Shown here: piece after piece, positions 17,612 through 26,699 of the stretch
Layout of the letters: each line of letters opens with the position of its first letter
Position numbering within the stretch: the stretch's first letter is position 1
DNA from: Methanopyrus sp. SNP6
GTDB taxonomy: Archaea; JAADCQ01; Methanopyri; Methanopyrales; Methanopyraceae
DNA length: 64,000 nt
Reading direction: 5' to 3'
NCBI RefSeq assembly: GCF_002201895.1
Contig: NZ_CP019436.1
Location: forward strand, 261,456-325,455
Position numbers and translations under genes: made by a program
Notes under the pieces: generated by a model
What the model saw: only the letters and a program-made list of their open reading frames with translations
Database searches by the model: none
What the model was told of the DNA's origin: nothing

Positions 17612-18154
17612 TTATTGTATTTTAGCGTGCCGTTCCCACATATCTGATTCATCAACTCCTAATTCCTCAGCGAGCTGAGCCGCAAATCCGTCCAAGAACG
17701 ATAACATTAACATCTCCGAGAATGTGCGAAGAATTATCTCTTCTGGTTCCGGAAGGACGACTACAACATCCGCCTTTTCAGCTATTTTCGAGTCCGCATT
17801 CATAGTTACTGCAAGCACATCTGCACCTTCATCCTTCGCCACATTCGCCGCGTAATTGACGAACGCAGTGTTGCCAGAAACGCTCAGTGCGATGAGGAGA
17901 TCATCGGATTTTATCGCCCGCTCCGTGCTGTGACCGACCACGTAGCACCGGGCACCCATCTGCACGAGCCTGACGGCGAAGCACTCACCGATGAGCCCAG
18001 TTCTACCCATCCCTACGATGAATATGCCATTGTCATTCCGTATCTTCTCCACAACTAGATCCAAAGCTTTCTTAACATCTTCTTCGGGTAGATTATTATA
18101 CGCATACTCTATTACTTCAGCCTCCCTCTGCATGATTTTACGTATACGATCCAA
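17612..18154 (-). CDS. phi: 3-hexulose-6-phosphate isomerase (SIS domain)
   Basis: 180 residues forming a single SIS sugar-isomerase domain: IFIVGMGRTGLIGECFA, the Ser-rich LIALSVSGNTAF loop and the late helix with MWERHAKIQ, all as in archaeal Phi (HxlB). In methanogens it links fructose 6-phosphate to hexulose 6-phosphate, which formaldehyde-releasing synthase converts to ribulose 5-phosphate. Placement between pgk and tpiA-rpiA fits ribose supply. TTG start; the in-frame stop just upstream rules out a longer protein. AT-rich compared with tpiA. Confidence 0.88.
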   Translation of the reverse strand: MDRIRKIMQREAEVIEYAYNNLPEEDVKKALDLVVEKIRNDNGIFIVGMGRTGLIGECFAVRLVQMGARCYVVGHSTERAIKSDDLLIALSVSGNTAFVNYAANVAKDEGADVLAVTMNADSKIAEKADVVVVLPEPEEIILRTFSEMLMLSFLDGFAAQLAEELGVDESDMWERHAKIQ

Positions 18155-18167
18155 CTCCCATCATCCC

Positions 18168-18848
18168 CTACTCTAAGCCGGAGATGAGGTCTAATAGCGC
18201 CTCCTTAGGGTCGTCCGCTAACACTACTCCAGAAGCTACCAAGACGCCATCAGCACCCAATTCCAGGGCGGCACGCACATCGGATCTGTCAGTGATCCCG
18301 GCCCCGCACAATACGGCCGTCTCCTCCGAGACCTCCTTTACGACCTCGACCGATCGTTCAACTACTTCGGGGTCAGCCTTCGACACCGGGGTCCCAGTAC
18401 CGATGAGCTCCGGCGGTTCCACGGCCACCGCGTGGGGCGAGAGAGCCCCAGCCGCACGGGCAGCGAGCGCGTCGCTCGCACAGACGATCGTGATGAGACC
18501 CTCGTTCATGCACGCGCGGCAGACGTCCTTAAGATCCTCCAGCAGCATCCGACGTTCTGAATGGTTCAGAAGCGTCCCATCGGCGCCTGCTTCAACCACC
18601 ATCTCGGGAGTTACATGCCCAGTCCTCCCGCCGGGCTCAGCTGCGTCAACCGCCTGCGCTAGGACTGTGACTTCACCGCCCACCTCCCTAACCACGTCGC
18701 GCAAGTCGACGTGAGGAGGACAGATCCCGACCTCGACTCCGGTTTCTTCCGACACTTCAGCGGCTACTCGAGCCAGTCGTAGTGCGTTCTCACCGATCGC
18801 CTCCGAGTACGCCTTGAAATTCACGATAACGGAAGGTACACGCAACAT
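18168..18848 (-). CDS. tpiA: Triosephosphate isomerase (archaeal short form)
   Basis: 226 residues, the short length typical of archaeal enzymes (bacterial about 250). Signatures: N-terminal VIVNFKAYSEAIG with the catalytic Lys, LLNHSERRM with the catalytic His, phosphate-binding LCGAGIT and GVLVASGVV. ATG next to SD GGGGGTG. Eight bases separate it from rpiA and thirteen from phi, forming an operon for sugar-phosphate interconversion. Confidence 0.96.
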   Translation of the reverse strand: MLRVPSVIVNFKAYSEAIGENALRLARVAAEVSEETGVEVGICPPHVDLRDVVREVGGEVTVLAQAVDAAEPGGRTGHVTPEMVVEAGADGTLLNHSERRMLLEDLKDVCRACMNEGLITIVCASDALAARAAGALSPHAVAVEPPELIGTGTPVSKADPEVVERSVEVVKEVSEETAVLCGAGITDRSDVRAALELGADGVLVASGVVLADDPKEALLDLISGLE

Positions 18849-18856
18849 CTCACCCC

Positions 18857-19495
18857 CTACGACCTCCCGACGATGATCCTATCTACCTTGTCCCCGGGGA
18901 ATACGCCGCATTCAACTACGCCGGGGACGGAGTTCAACTCGCGTTCTAGCTTGGCGGGATCCCAGTCATCCACGTGCAGGTCGACGATGGGGTTGCCCGA
19001 GTCCGAAACCACGGGCCCGTATTTTCCATCACACGTTCTCGGTCTGACCTCACCGAACTTCTCCAGCGCCCGAACTGTTAACTCGTAGCAATCGCGAAGT
19101 ACCTCCACGGGTACCGGAAGCTCCCAGAGGTTCTCGACTATCTTCGACTCGTCCACGACGACCCAGAATTCGTCAGCGGTGTAATCTATCGCCTTCTCCA
19201 ACGAGTGGCAGGCCCCTCCTCCTTTCAGCAGGTTACCATCGGGATCCACGGCGTCAGCCCCGTCGATAGCGACTGGGAGCTCTTCGGGCGGTATTGTAGT
19301 CACGTTCAGTCCGATGCGGCGACAAGCATCGATCGTCCCGGGTATCGTGGTGAACACCAGTACGTCGGCTCCTCTCTTCACCAGCTCTTCGAGGAAAGCC
19401 TCGATTGTGGTGCCGGCACCGACCCCGATCACCTCGAACCCGCGTCGGCAGACTTCTTCTGCGGCTTTCCTGGCCGCATCCCGTTTGCCGCTCAA
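18857..19495 (-). CDS. rpiA: Ribose-5-phosphate isomerase A
   Basis: Interconverts ribulose 5-phosphate and ribose 5-phosphate. 212 residues; motifs VIGVGAGTTIEAFLEEL, AIDGADAVDPDGNLLKGGG and the WVVVDESK segment match RpiA. TTG start with SD GGGGGTT. First gene of the minus-strand rpiA-tpiA-phi-pgk run; its product feeds prs across the divergent promoter region. Confidence 0.95.
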   Translation of the reverse strand: MSGKRDAARKAAEEVCRRGFEVIGVGAGTTIEAFLEELVKRGADVLVFTTIPGTIDACRRIGLNVTTIPPEELPVAIDGADAVDPDGNLLKGGGACHSLEKAIDYTADEFWVVVDESKIVENLWELPVPVEVLRDCYELTVRALEKFGEVRPRTCDGKYGPVVSDSGNPIVDLHVDDWDPAKLERELNSVPGVVECGVFPGDKVDRIIVGRS

Positions 19496-19557
19496 AACCG
19501 AACCCCCGAGGATTTCTTAATCCGGCGCGTGGGCCCTCACGCGCGGGTACTTGGGCG

Positions 19558-21186
19558 ATGCCCGATAAAATCCTCGTGATAGGCGCGGGGCCCAACCGCA
19601 TCGGGCAGGGTATCGAATTCGACTATTGCACAGTTCACGCCGTGTGGGCGATCCAGGAAGAGGGCTACAAGGCGATCATAGTGAACAACAACCCGGAAAC
19701 GGTTTCCACGGACTACGATACCTCTGACAAACTGTACTTCGAGCCGATAACACTCGAAGACGTGTTGAACGTCATCGAAAAGGAACGACCCGTCGGCGTA
19801 CTGACGCAGTTCGGGGGACAAACTTCTGTCAACCTAACCGTGCCACTCGCGGAACGTGGTGTCCGTGTTCTCGGCACCGATCCCGACGACGTCGACCGAC
19901 TCGAGGATCGGGACAGGTTCTCGAAGCTCCTGAAGAAGCTCGGTATCCCGCAGCCCGAGAGCGGAACCGCCAACGACCCAGAAGAAGCCGTTGAGATAGC
20001 GGAAGACATCGGTTATCCGGTCCTTGTGCGCCCATCGTACGTGATAGGTGGCCGAGCCATGGAGATAGTGTACGATGAGGAGGACCTCCGTAGGTACATC
20101 GAGGAGGCCGCCAAGGTATCCCCAGAGCACCCGATCTTGATAGATCGGTTCATCGAGGGTGGCATAGAGTGTGAGATCGACGGTGCACGGGATGAGGCTG
20201 GGAACGTGCTCATCCCCGGGATCATGGAGCACATTGAGGAGGCTGGTGTGCACTCCGGTGACTCCGCCTGTGTCGTACCACCACAGACGCTCCCGGAGCA
20301 CGCGCAGGAAACCATCCTCGAGTACGCTGAGGACATCTCCGAGGAAGCTAACGTGATAGGGCTTATTAACATCCAGTTCGTCTACGATCCTGAAGAGGAC
20401 GAGGTTTACGTTATCGAAGCCAACCCGCGCGCCAGTCGAACGGTGCCTTTCATCAGCAAGGCTGTTGGGGTACCGCTCGCCAAAATCGGAACCAAAGCCA
20501 TCCTCGGATATGAGATCCCTGAGATCTTGGACGAGATGGGAATAGAGCCTCCGGACGGTGATCCCGGAATTGTAGCCGTCAAAGAGGCCGTATTCTCCTT
20601 CGAGAAGTGGCCAGGAGTGGATCCTGTGTTGGGTCCCGAGATGAAGGCTACGGGGGAGGTTATGGGGATCGACAAGACGTTCGGTGCCGCCTACTGGAAG
20701 GCTCAACTAGCGGCAGGACACGAGCTTCCTCTCGAAGGTACTGCAGTCATATCGGTTGCCGACCGGGACAAGCCCGACATCGTCTCGATCGCTCGAAAGC
20801 TCCATCGGTTAGGGTTCGATCTGCTCGCGACTCGTGGTACCGCATCGCACCTGCGCGAGCACGGGATCGAGTGCGAAGTGGTGAGGAAAGTATCGGAAGG
20901 TAGTCCAAACATAGTCGATCTCATCCGCGAAGGTGAAATCGACCTGATTATCAACACCCCGACGAAAGGGAAGGACGCTCGCCGCGATGGGTACGCCATC
21001 CGTCGGGCGGCTGTGAAGTTCAAGGTTCCATACATCACTACGATCGCGGCAGCAAAGGCGACTGTTGAGGCGATAGAACTGGTGAAAGAGGAGGGAATCA
21101 CCGTCAACTGCCTTCAGGACATCCACAAGGGTGATTGGACACCTTGCGAGATGAAACCCGAAGAGTTAACTCGCTATGGAGGATGA
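19558..21186 (+). CDS. carB: Carbamoyl-phosphate synthase large subunit, C-terminal half
   Basis: 542 residues, about half the length of bacterial CarB. It begins with MPDKILVIGAGPNRIGQGIE, which is the start of the second (carbamate-phosphorylating) ATP-grasp half, and ends with the MGS-like domain (LLATRGTASHLREHGI, TPTKGKDARRDGYAIRR). Split carB genes are known in methanogens such as Methanocaldococcus and Methanopyrus; the other half must be elsewhere. The frame is open from 19405, but those codons are antisense to rpiA; the ATG at 19558 is the family start. Confidence 0.95.
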   Translation: MPDKILVIGAGPNRIGQGIEFDYCTVHAVWAIQEEGYKAIIVNNNPETVSTDYDTSDKLYFEPITLEDVLNVIEKERPVGVLTQFGGQTSVNLTVPLAERGVRVLGTDPDDVDRLEDRDRFSKLLKKLGIPQPESGTANDPEEAVEIAEDIGYPVLVRPSYVIGGRAMEIVYDEEDLRRYIEEAAKVSPEHPILIDRFIEGGIECEIDGARDEAGNVLIPGIMEHIEEAGVHSGDSACVVPPQTLPEHAQETILEYAEDISEEANVIGLINIQFVYDPEEDEVYVIEANPRASRTVPFISKAVGVPLAKIGTKAILGYEIPEILDEMGIEPPDGDPGIVAVKEAVFSFEKWPGVDPVLGPEMKATGEVMGIDKTFGAAYWKAQLAAGHELPLEGTAVISVADRDKPDIVSIARKLHRLGFDLLATRGTASHLREHGIECEVVRKVSEGSPNIVDLIREGEIDLIINTPTKGKDARRDGYAIRRAAVKFKVPYITTIAAAKATVEAIELVKEEGITVNCLQDIHKGDWTPCEMKPEELTRYGG

Positions 21187-21198
21187 TGGGGGAGAGAA

Positions 21199-22077
21199 GT
21201 GTTGATAGTCCTCGTCACGTCGGAAGGCGTCAAGCTGGGTCGGCGTCTCGCAGAGGAGCTCGACACGGAGCTGGCGCCGGTCGAGGAGGACAGGTTCCCC
21301 GACGGTGAGCAGATTGTAAGGATCCCTCCGGAGCTCGACGGGACGGTCGTCGTCGTACACTCGATGAGCCCACCCCAGGACGAGAACCTTGTGAAGGCTA
21401 TAATCACTCTCGACGCTGCTCGGGAGAGCGGGGCCGAGGAAGTAATCGCCGTCGTCCCTTACCTGGCATATTCCAGACAAGATCGTAGATTCGAACCCGG
21501 AGAGCCCATCTCGTTCCGCGCCGTCGCTAAGGCAGTGTCCGCGAACGCTGACGCTCTGATAACCGTCGACCTCCACGAGCCGGACACGCTGGAATACTTT
21601 GATGTACCTGCCGAAAACGTCAGCGCGGCTAAGGAGCTGGGCAAGTACCTGGCAAAAAGGTTCGAGGGAGAAGATCTCGTAGTCATCGGACCGGACGAAG
21701 GGGCCCGAGAACTGGCTCGCGAAGTCGCCTCGGTATGTGATGCAGAATACGATCATCTGGAGAAGAAGCGGCTTAGTGGGGATAAGGTCGAGATTTATCC
21801 AAAGGAGCTGGACGTCGACGGGCGGACGGTGGTACTGGTCGATGATATGATCGACACCGGAGGGACCATGATCGAAGCCGCCCGAGCGCTTCTCGATCAA
21901 GGTGCCGGAACACTCTACGCTGCGTGCACCCATGCGCTCCTCACCAGGAACGCCGCCACTAGGCTTTTGGCTTCGGGATTCGAGGATATCATAGCCACCG
22001 ACACCGTCCCAAACCCGTTCGAGAAAGTGAGTGCGGCCCCACCGGTAGCCGAGGCTGTTGAGAATCTCATCGGGTGA
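21199..22077 (+). CDS. prs: Ribose-phosphate pyrophosphokinase
   Basis: Makes PRPP from ribose 5-phosphate and ATP for purine, pyrimidine, His and methanopterin synthesis. 292 residues; motifs RFPDGEQIVRI, the ATP loop YLAYSRQDRRFEPGE, and the PRPP loop VLVDDMIDTGGTM. GTG with SD GGGGGAG, 12 bp after carB, so probably cotranscribed, which suits joint supply of carbamoyl phosphate and PRPP for pyrimidines. Confidence 0.96.
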   Translation: MLIVLVTSEGVKLGRRLAEELDTELAPVEEDRFPDGEQIVRIPPELDGTVVVVHSMSPPQDENLVKAIITLDAARESGAEEVIAVVPYLAYSRQDRRFEPGEPISFRAVAKAVSANADALITVDLHEPDTLEYFDVPAENVSAAKELGKYLAKRFEGEDLVVIGPDEGARELAREVASVCDAEYDHLEKKRLSGDKVEIYPKELDVDGRTVVLVDDMIDTGGTMIEAARALLDQGAGTLYAACTHALLTRNAATRLLASGFEDIIATDTVPNPFEKVSAAPPVAEAVENLIG

Positions 22078-22087
22078 GGCCCGGGAG

Positions 22088-22099
22088 AAATACTTAAAA
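22088..22099 (+). promoter_or_regulatory. TATA box of tRNA-Ser
   Basis: AAATACTTAAAA lies 32-43 bp upstream of the tRNA-Ser 5' end. Confidence 0.5.
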
Positions 22100-22130
22100 C
22101 CCAGCTTCATACTTGCACAGTGGGAGAAGC

Positions 22131-22222
22131 GCCGGGGCGGCCGAGCCCGGTCTAAGGCGCGGGACTGCTAATCCCGTGGCCCGTAACGGGCCGCCCGGGT
22201 TCAAATCCCGGCCCCGGCGCCA
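22131..22222 (+). tRNA. tRNA-Ser(GCU)
   Basis: Acceptor GCCGGGG/CCCCGGC, anticodon stem CGGGA/TCCCG with loop CTGCTAA (anticodon GCT), a long variable arm (GGCCCG-TAA-CGGGCC) typical of tRNA-Ser, T arm with TTCAAAT, discriminator G and encoded CCA. No intron. Position 8 is C (22138), a predicted C-to-U editing site. Confidence 0.96.
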
Positions 22223-22228
22223 ATCCGA

Positions 22229-22251
22229 AATCGTTATAAAACCAATAACGA
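22229..22251 (+). other. Post-tRNA inverted repeat (tRNA-Ser)
   Basis: TCGTTAT (22231-22237) and ATAACGA (22245-22251) form a perfect 7-bp inverted repeat with a 7-nt loop, eight bases after the CCA end. It shares the AATCGTTA core with elements behind the other two tRNAs. The TTATAAAA inside could instead be the TATA box for the gene at 22277. Confidence 0.45.
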
Positions 22252-22276
22252 TCTACGGCGACGAGGGGGACGCCCG

Positions 22277-22546
22277 TTGACCGAACTACAGGTCGGAGAC
22301 CATGCCCGATACGTGCGGACCGGAACGGTGGGTAAAGTGGTCGATGTTAAGGAGCGTGAGGATGGTCGGTGGATTCAGCTCGACTCAACGGGACTGTACT
22401 ACCACGAGGACTACGTCGAGAAGGTGGAAAAGAAGGAGTCGAAGGAGAAGGAAAAGGCCGACATCGAGGAAGTCGTGGAGAGGATTAAGGAACTCAAGGA
22501 AGCGTTCGAACACGTCGACGAGCGGGTTTGCGAAGGAGGTGGTTGA
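22277..22546 (+). CDS. DUF2098 family protein
   Basis: 89 residues from TTG with SD GAGGGGGA. The N-terminal half is a small beta domain (VGDHARYVRTGTVGKVVDV ... LYYHEDYVE) as in the methanogen DUF2098 family; the C-terminal half is a charged helix. Function unknown. It converges directly on the PRC-barrel gene with no gap. Confidence 0.75.
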   Translation: MTELQVGDHARYVRTGTVGKVVDVKEREDGRWIQLDSTGLYYHEDYVEKVEKKESKEKEKADIEEVVERIKELKEAFEHVDERVCEGGG

Positions 22547-22786
22547 CTACCTTCTCGGTCGGATTTTCGACTCGTCCACTAAAACGTACTTGCCCACCGC
22601 CAGCACGGAGCTCCACGGAACCTCCACGACGTCGGCCTTCACCTGCTGAGCGTATTCCTTCGACGGCTGCACTAGCAACGCTTTGATGCACTTATCTTTC
22701 CAGGCCAACTCCACCTCCATGACGATACCTAAGTCGTGACCGCGGTTGGTGATCACGTGTCGCTGCAGCAGTTCCGAAACCCTCAT
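22547..22786 (-). CDS. PRC-barrel domain protein
   Basis: 79 residues starting MRVSELLQRHVITNRGHDLG, with VVEVPWSSVLAVGKYVLVDE at the end: a stand-alone PRC-barrel of the type common in methanogens, possibly an RNA- or protein-binding adaptor. The frame is open to 22873, but the ATG at 22786 overlaps the cobY stop as ATGA and begins at the domain edge. Translationally coupled to cobY. Confidence 0.8.
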   Translation of the reverse strand: MRVSELLQRHVITNRGHDLGIVMEVELAWKDKCIKALLVQPSKEYAQQVKADVVEVPWSSVLAVGKYVLVDESKIRPRR

Positions 22787-23454
22787 CTCGTTTTTAGCAC
22801 CTGAAGCCCCCGGGCCTGCTCCTCTCTCGGGCAACTCCGAAGCACCCCTTCCACCTTCCGGAGATCGTGCCACGTGTTGACGTTGTAAGCCAACCGTGGC
22901 TCGTCCAGCAAGAGTTTGAACTCATCGGTTTTCCGCAGGTCTCCTACTACATTTAATCCTACGACCACTGCCCGGACGTTCCCCACAATTGACTCAAATC
23001 TCCGCCATAGGCTCAATCCGGCCTTCACGATCAAGCTTTGTGGAACCCAGACAGAGAGCGAAGGCTCCGGAACGGCTGCCCACACGGCGATAACAAAGTC
23101 CACGATGTCCGCGGCTAGACACGGCAAATCCGCGGTAACTGTCAGTGCCGGCGTCCCTACGTTCTCTAGTGCGAACCTTAAGTCATGGATGTACCCGCGT
23201 CCCGGGGTGATTACGACCTCGGTTCCCGAACGCTTCGCGATGGATCGGGTAACCCTCGCGTCCCGCGATACCGCCACAATGATCTCCTTCACGCAAGAGC
23301 AATCCTGAAGTGCCTCGAGCACCCACACTAGCAGCGGTTTACCCGCAACTTCTACGGCCGGCTTCTCCACTCCACCCATGCGCTTCGCCCGGCCGCCGGC
23401 CATCACCAGGGCAGGGAGCTTAGGCAAACGGCGTTCAGGACCCGTGACGCCCAT
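22783..23454 (-). CDS. cobY: Adenosylcobinamide-phosphate guanylyltransferase (archaeal)
   Basis: Activates adenosylcobinamide phosphate with GTP for nucleotide-loop assembly; CobY is the archaeal non-orthologous replacement of CobU. 223 residues with the nucleotidyltransferase signature LVMAGGRAKRMGG followed by KPAVEVAGKPLL. ATG at 23454 has SD GGGTG, so it overlaps the end of cobS by 52 bp; a start nearer the motif is possible. Sits in a cobS-cobY arrangement. Confidence 0.9.
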   Translation of the reverse strand: MGVTGPERRLPKLPALVMAGGRAKRMGGVEKPAVEVAGKPLLVWVLEALQDCSCVKEIIVAVSRDARVTRSIAKRSGTEVVITPGRGYIHDLRFALENVGTPALTVTADLPCLAADIVDFVIAVWAAVPEPSLSVWVPQSLIVKAGLSLWRRFESIVGNVRAVVVGLNVVGDLRKTDEFKLLLDEPRLAYNVNTWHDLRKVEGVLRSCPREEQARGLQVLKTR

Positions 23455-24119
23455 ATCGATGCACCCAAGAAATCACCGTTCACGCCTCTTACGGTACGGC
23501 GTGCTGCCTCCAGACAGGCCCAAGCGACAACCGCCGAGCAGACCGCACATGTTAGGGTGGCTACGGGTGAAAACGGCAATGACACGACCGTTGACAGAAG
23601 CCCCCCCAACAGAACCTGCTCAGCGTCCACGTACTCCGTGAACACCCTACCGGAGTAGCTAGTAGGCGCGGGCTCACCAACCGCCGCTATCGAGAGCACG
23701 GTGAAACGTGAGAACACTTCGATGGGTACCAACACCTCGAAAGGTACCCACCCGAACGACGTGACTGCCAAGAAGAGTGTCATAGACCCCACCGCTAAGC
23801 CTCCCACTCCCACTCTCGGATCACGCATCGCCTTCGCGGTACCTTCTTTGGAGGTTACGCCCGCCATCAGCGCGTCACCCACATCTACGATGCCATCGAA
23901 GTGCTGCGCCCCCTCAAGCGCGAGCAGTGTCAAGACCACCAAGCAACCTCTAACCGGAGTCCCGACGAAGGCCCACGCCACGATTCCTGCCAGCAACCCA
24001 CTAACGAGCCCGACCGCGGGAAGCCCCAACCATGCTTGCTCACCGATCTCACGCGGACTTTTCGGGTGTTCGCCGATCGGGAGGACGGTCAGGAACCTGA
24101 AAACTTTCAGGAACTCCAT
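23403..24119 (-). CDS. cobS: Cobalamin 5'-phosphate synthase
   Basis: Membrane enzyme joining adenosyl-GDP-cobinamide with alpha-ribazole (phosphate). 238 residues, hydrophobic, with family motifs FLTVLPIG, QHFDGIVDVGDAL and the MRDPRVGVGG segment that carries the acidic and basic active residues. ATG at 24119 follows SD GGGGTGA; a frame open further upstream overlaps cbiZ and is not used. Part of the cobamide salvage run. Confidence 0.93.
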   Translation of the reverse strand: MEFLKVFRFLTVLPIGEHPKSPREIGEQAWLGLPAVGLVSGLLAGIVAWAFVGTPVRGCLVVLTLLALEGAQHFDGIVDVGDALMAGVTSKEGTAKAMRDPRVGVGGLAVGSMTLFLAVTSFGWVPFEVLVPIEVFSRFTVLSIAAVGEPAPTSYSGRVFTEYVDAEQVLLGGLLSTVVSLPFSPVATLTCAVCSAVVAWACLEAARRTVRGVNGDFLGASIWASRVLNAVCLSSLPW

Positions 24120-24124
24120 CCGAA

Positions 24125-25198
24125 TCACCCCGGGCGGAACGCGACGGTCATGGCACCGGCGATTAGACCTGCGAGGACGTCGTCCAGCATAACCCATCTC
24201 TCGTCGACTTCCTTCAGGATCCCGGGCTTCTCCTCGTCGTACCGTTTGAAATTGAACAGCGCCCCGTAGCCCCCCAACTCCATAGCCACGAACTGGCCTA
24301 GGACCTCATCGAAGTAAATCCAACCCGGATCCTCCTGCAATTCACCGCACTCCTTCGGGTAAGAGCCTAGTCTCACAAATCTGTCGACGAGTAACGCCGT
24401 GAACACGGCCAGAGCCACGTTCGGATTCTCCAGACCCCGCTCGAGTTCCTCTAGGACTCTGGAAGCGTATTCCTCCTCCCACTCACTTACAAACAACTCC
24501 CGGCCGGCCTCAACGAGGTCATCCAGTTCGATCCCTTCCTCTTCAAGGATCGTTTTTATCGAGCGTGTCGGGGAATAACCCGTGCGCTCCCCCGCGGTGA
24601 CCACAGCTTCCTCGACCGCGCTCATCAGGCGCCGACCGAGCTCCGTCGCGGGTCCACAGAAAGAGTCCAGCTCGTCTCCCTGTGGACACAAGACGGCGAC
24701 GGAGTCCGTAGTCGTCCCTAAGCAAGGTCCTTCGTTACCTAGAACTATGCGCAGGACCCCATGGCATTTCGCCTCCACAGCCCACGCCAGGGCCTCGACC
24801 AGGGAGCGTGTGGTCAGGGGTCGCCCTACCACGACGACCACGTTCACGGTCCCTGGTCCTCCTAAGTCGTGCTCTTTAGTCTTAGAGCAGTAGGCGTTAC
24901 CGAACCCGGCGGTCGCGACGGCGAAGACGTCACCCTTTTGAACCATAGCGGCTTGCTCGACGTCGGCGGCCGTCAGGAACGCCAGCGTGTCCTCGGGTTC
25001 GAGTCCCAGTTCATGAAGTCTCTCCTCAATGTAACCCCAAGGATCATCGTGCGACCAGCCTTTCTCGACCCGGATGTTGGCCACCCACTTCACCTCTCCC
25101 ACACCGTCCGAGTAGAATGCGCTCGAAACGTATTTCACGGGGCTCTCGAACTCGAGCACTACCGCCCGCTCGTCCTTGATCACGTGAAAGAACTCCAC
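24125..25198 (-). CDS. cbiZ: CbiZ-CobZ fusion (cobinamide amidohydrolase plus PgpA-like phosphatase)
   Basis: 357 residues with two modules. Residues about 1-200 are CbiZ-like ([57 protein letters not shown]), the amidohydrolase that trims incoming pseudo-cobamides to cobyric acid. Residues about 215-357 are PgpA-like ([33 protein letters not shown]), the domain of archaeal CobZ, the alpha-ribazole-phosphate phosphatase. The frame is open to 25351, but the GTG at 25198 has SD GGGGGAG six bases upstream and avoids overlap with divergent atpB. Confidence 0.82.
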   Translation of the reverse strand: MEFFHVIKDERAVVLEFESPVKYVSSAFYSDGVGEVKWVANIRVEKGWSHDDPWGYIEERLHELGLEPEDTLAFLTAADVEQAAMVQKGDVFAVATAGFGNAYCSKTKEHDLGGPGTVNVVVVVGRPLTTRSLVEALAWAVEAKCHGVLRIVLGNEGPCLGTTTDSVAVLCPQGDELDSFCGPATELGRRLMSAVEEAVVTAGERTGYSPTRSIKTILEEEGIELDDLVEAGRELFVSEWEEEYASRVLEELERGLENPNVALAVFTALLVDRFVRLGSYPKECGELQEDPGWIYFDEVLGQFVAMELGGYGALFNFKRYDEEKPGILKEVDERWVMLDDVLAGLIAGAMTVAFRPG

Positions 25199-25202
25199 AA
25201 AC

Positions 25203-25217
25203 ACTCCCCCAGGGAGT
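25203..25217. promoter_or_regulatory. ACTCCC-CCA-GGGAGT inverted repeat of opposed SDs
   Basis: Lies in the 25-bp gap between the cbiZ and atpB start codons. The left arm is the minus-strand SD, the right arm the plus-strand SD. Confidence 0.5.
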
Positions 25218-25223
25218 GATACC

Positions 25224-26645
25224 GTGGCCGAGACTAAGAGGCCGGCTGGTAAGGAGTACACAACCATATCTGAAGTCTCCGGACCACTGATGGTAGTCGA
25301 GGGCGTCGAAGGCGCGAAGTACGGTGAAGTAGTCGAAGTGGAGACTCCCACCGGTGAAGTCCGACGAGGTCAAGTTCTGGAAGCCCGTAAGGACGCCGCC
25401 GTCGTGCAAGTCTTCGAAGGTACTTCGGGTCTCGACGCCACCTCGACGAAGGTCAGGTTCACGGGAGAGACGCTGAGGACCCCTGTGTCGACCGACCTAC
25501 TGGGACGCATCCTAAACGGCCGTGGTGAACCCATTGACGGCGGTCCCGAGATAGTGCCGGAGAACGAGCTCGACATCCACGGGGCTCCGATCAACCCGGC
25601 CGCCAGGAAGTACCCGAGCGACTTCATTCAAACGGGTATCTCGGCTATTGACGGTATGAACACCCTAGTACGCGGTCAGAAGCTTCCGATCTTCTCTGGC
25701 TCCGGTCTTCCGCATAACGAGTTAGCGGCTCAGATCGCACGCCAGGCAACCGTTCCAGGTGAAGAGGAGGAGTTCGCTGTAGTGTTCGCGGCTATGGGTA
25801 TCACGCACGAGGAGGCTGCGTTCTTCAGGCGAGAGTTCGAGGAGACCGGTGCCCTGGACCGTGCCGTGCTCATCCTCAACCTAGCCGACGACCCGTCGAT
25901 GGAGCGAATCATTACCCCACGCATCGCACTGACGATAGCCGAATATCTGGCATTCGAGAACGACATGCACGTTCTGGTGATCCTGACGGACATGACGAAC
26001 TACTGTGAGGCCCTGCGTGAGATTTCGGCGGCTCGTGAGGAAGTTCCGGGCCGGCGTGGCTACCCAGGGTACATGTACACGGACTTAGCGACCATCTACG
26101 AGAGAGCCGGATGCATCCGTGGTCGGAAGGGTTCTATCACTCAGATGCCGATCCTCACTATGCCTCACGACGACATCACGCATCCGATTCCGGACCTAAC
26201 GGGATACATCACCGAGGGCCAGATAGTCCTCAGTAGAGACTTACACCGGCGCGGTATCTACCCACCGATCGACGTGCTACCCTCGCTGTCGCGTCTTATG
26301 GATGAAGGTATCGGTAAGGGTAAGACGCGCGAGGATCACCCGGATCTCTCCAACCAACTGTACGCGGCGTACGCCGAGGGTCGCGACCTGCGCGACCTAG
26401 TAGCGGTAGTAGGTGAAGAGGCGCTGACGGAGCGGGACCGCAAGTTCCTGAAGTTCGCGGACGAGTTCGAGCAGCGGTTCGTGAAGCAAGGCCGCGATGA
26501 GAACCGGAGTATCGAAGAAACTCTCGACCTGGGATGGGAGCTACTGGCGATCCTACCGGAGCGTGAGCTCAAAAGAGTCAGCGATGAGCTGATCGAGAAG
26601 TACCACCCGAAGTACAGGCAGGAGAAGGAGGAACAGGGAGAGTAG
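25224..26645 (+). CDS. atpB: A-type ATP synthase subunit B
   Basis: Non-catalytic regulatory subunit of the A1 head. 473 residues from GTG with SD GGGAGTGA. Typical segments: [66 protein letters not shown] and [17 protein letters not shown]. The frame is uninterrupted, with no intein. Followed after 54 bp by atpD; the remaining ATP synthase genes are outside the window, so the usual single operon is split. Confidence 0.97.
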   Translation: MAETKRPAGKEYTTISEVSGPLMVVEGVEGAKYGEVVEVETPTGEVRRGQVLEARKDAAVVQVFEGTSGLDATSTKVRFTGETLRTPVSTDLLGRILNGRGEPIDGGPEIVPENELDIHGAPINPAARKYPSDFIQTGISAIDGMNTLVRGQKLPIFSGSGLPHNELAAQIARQATVPGEEEEFAVVFAAMGITHEEAAFFRREFEETGALDRAVLILNLADDPSMERIITPRIALTIAEYLAFENDMHVLVILTDMTNYCEALREISAAREEVPGRRGYPGYMYTDLATIYERAGCIRGRKGSITQMPILTMPHDDITHPIPDLTGYITEGQIVLSRDLHRRGIYPPIDVLPSLSRLMDEGIGKGKTREDHPDLSNQLYAAYAEGRDLRDLVAVVGEEALTERDRKFLKFADEFEQRFVKQGRDENRSIEETLDLGWELLAILPERELKRVSDELIEKYHPKYRQEKEEQGE

Positions 26646-26699
26646 TGTAAGGATCCCCCGCCACATTTCCACTCAAACCCACCTAGGTGGGGGATACCC

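Noticed and set aside
19405-19557. N-terminal extension of carB
   Set aside because: Antisense to rpiA and the family begins at MPDKILVIGAG.
20013-20706. Minus-strand frames of 119 to 290 codons opposite carB
   Set aside because: Shadows of a strongly coding plus strand; no SD and no family match.
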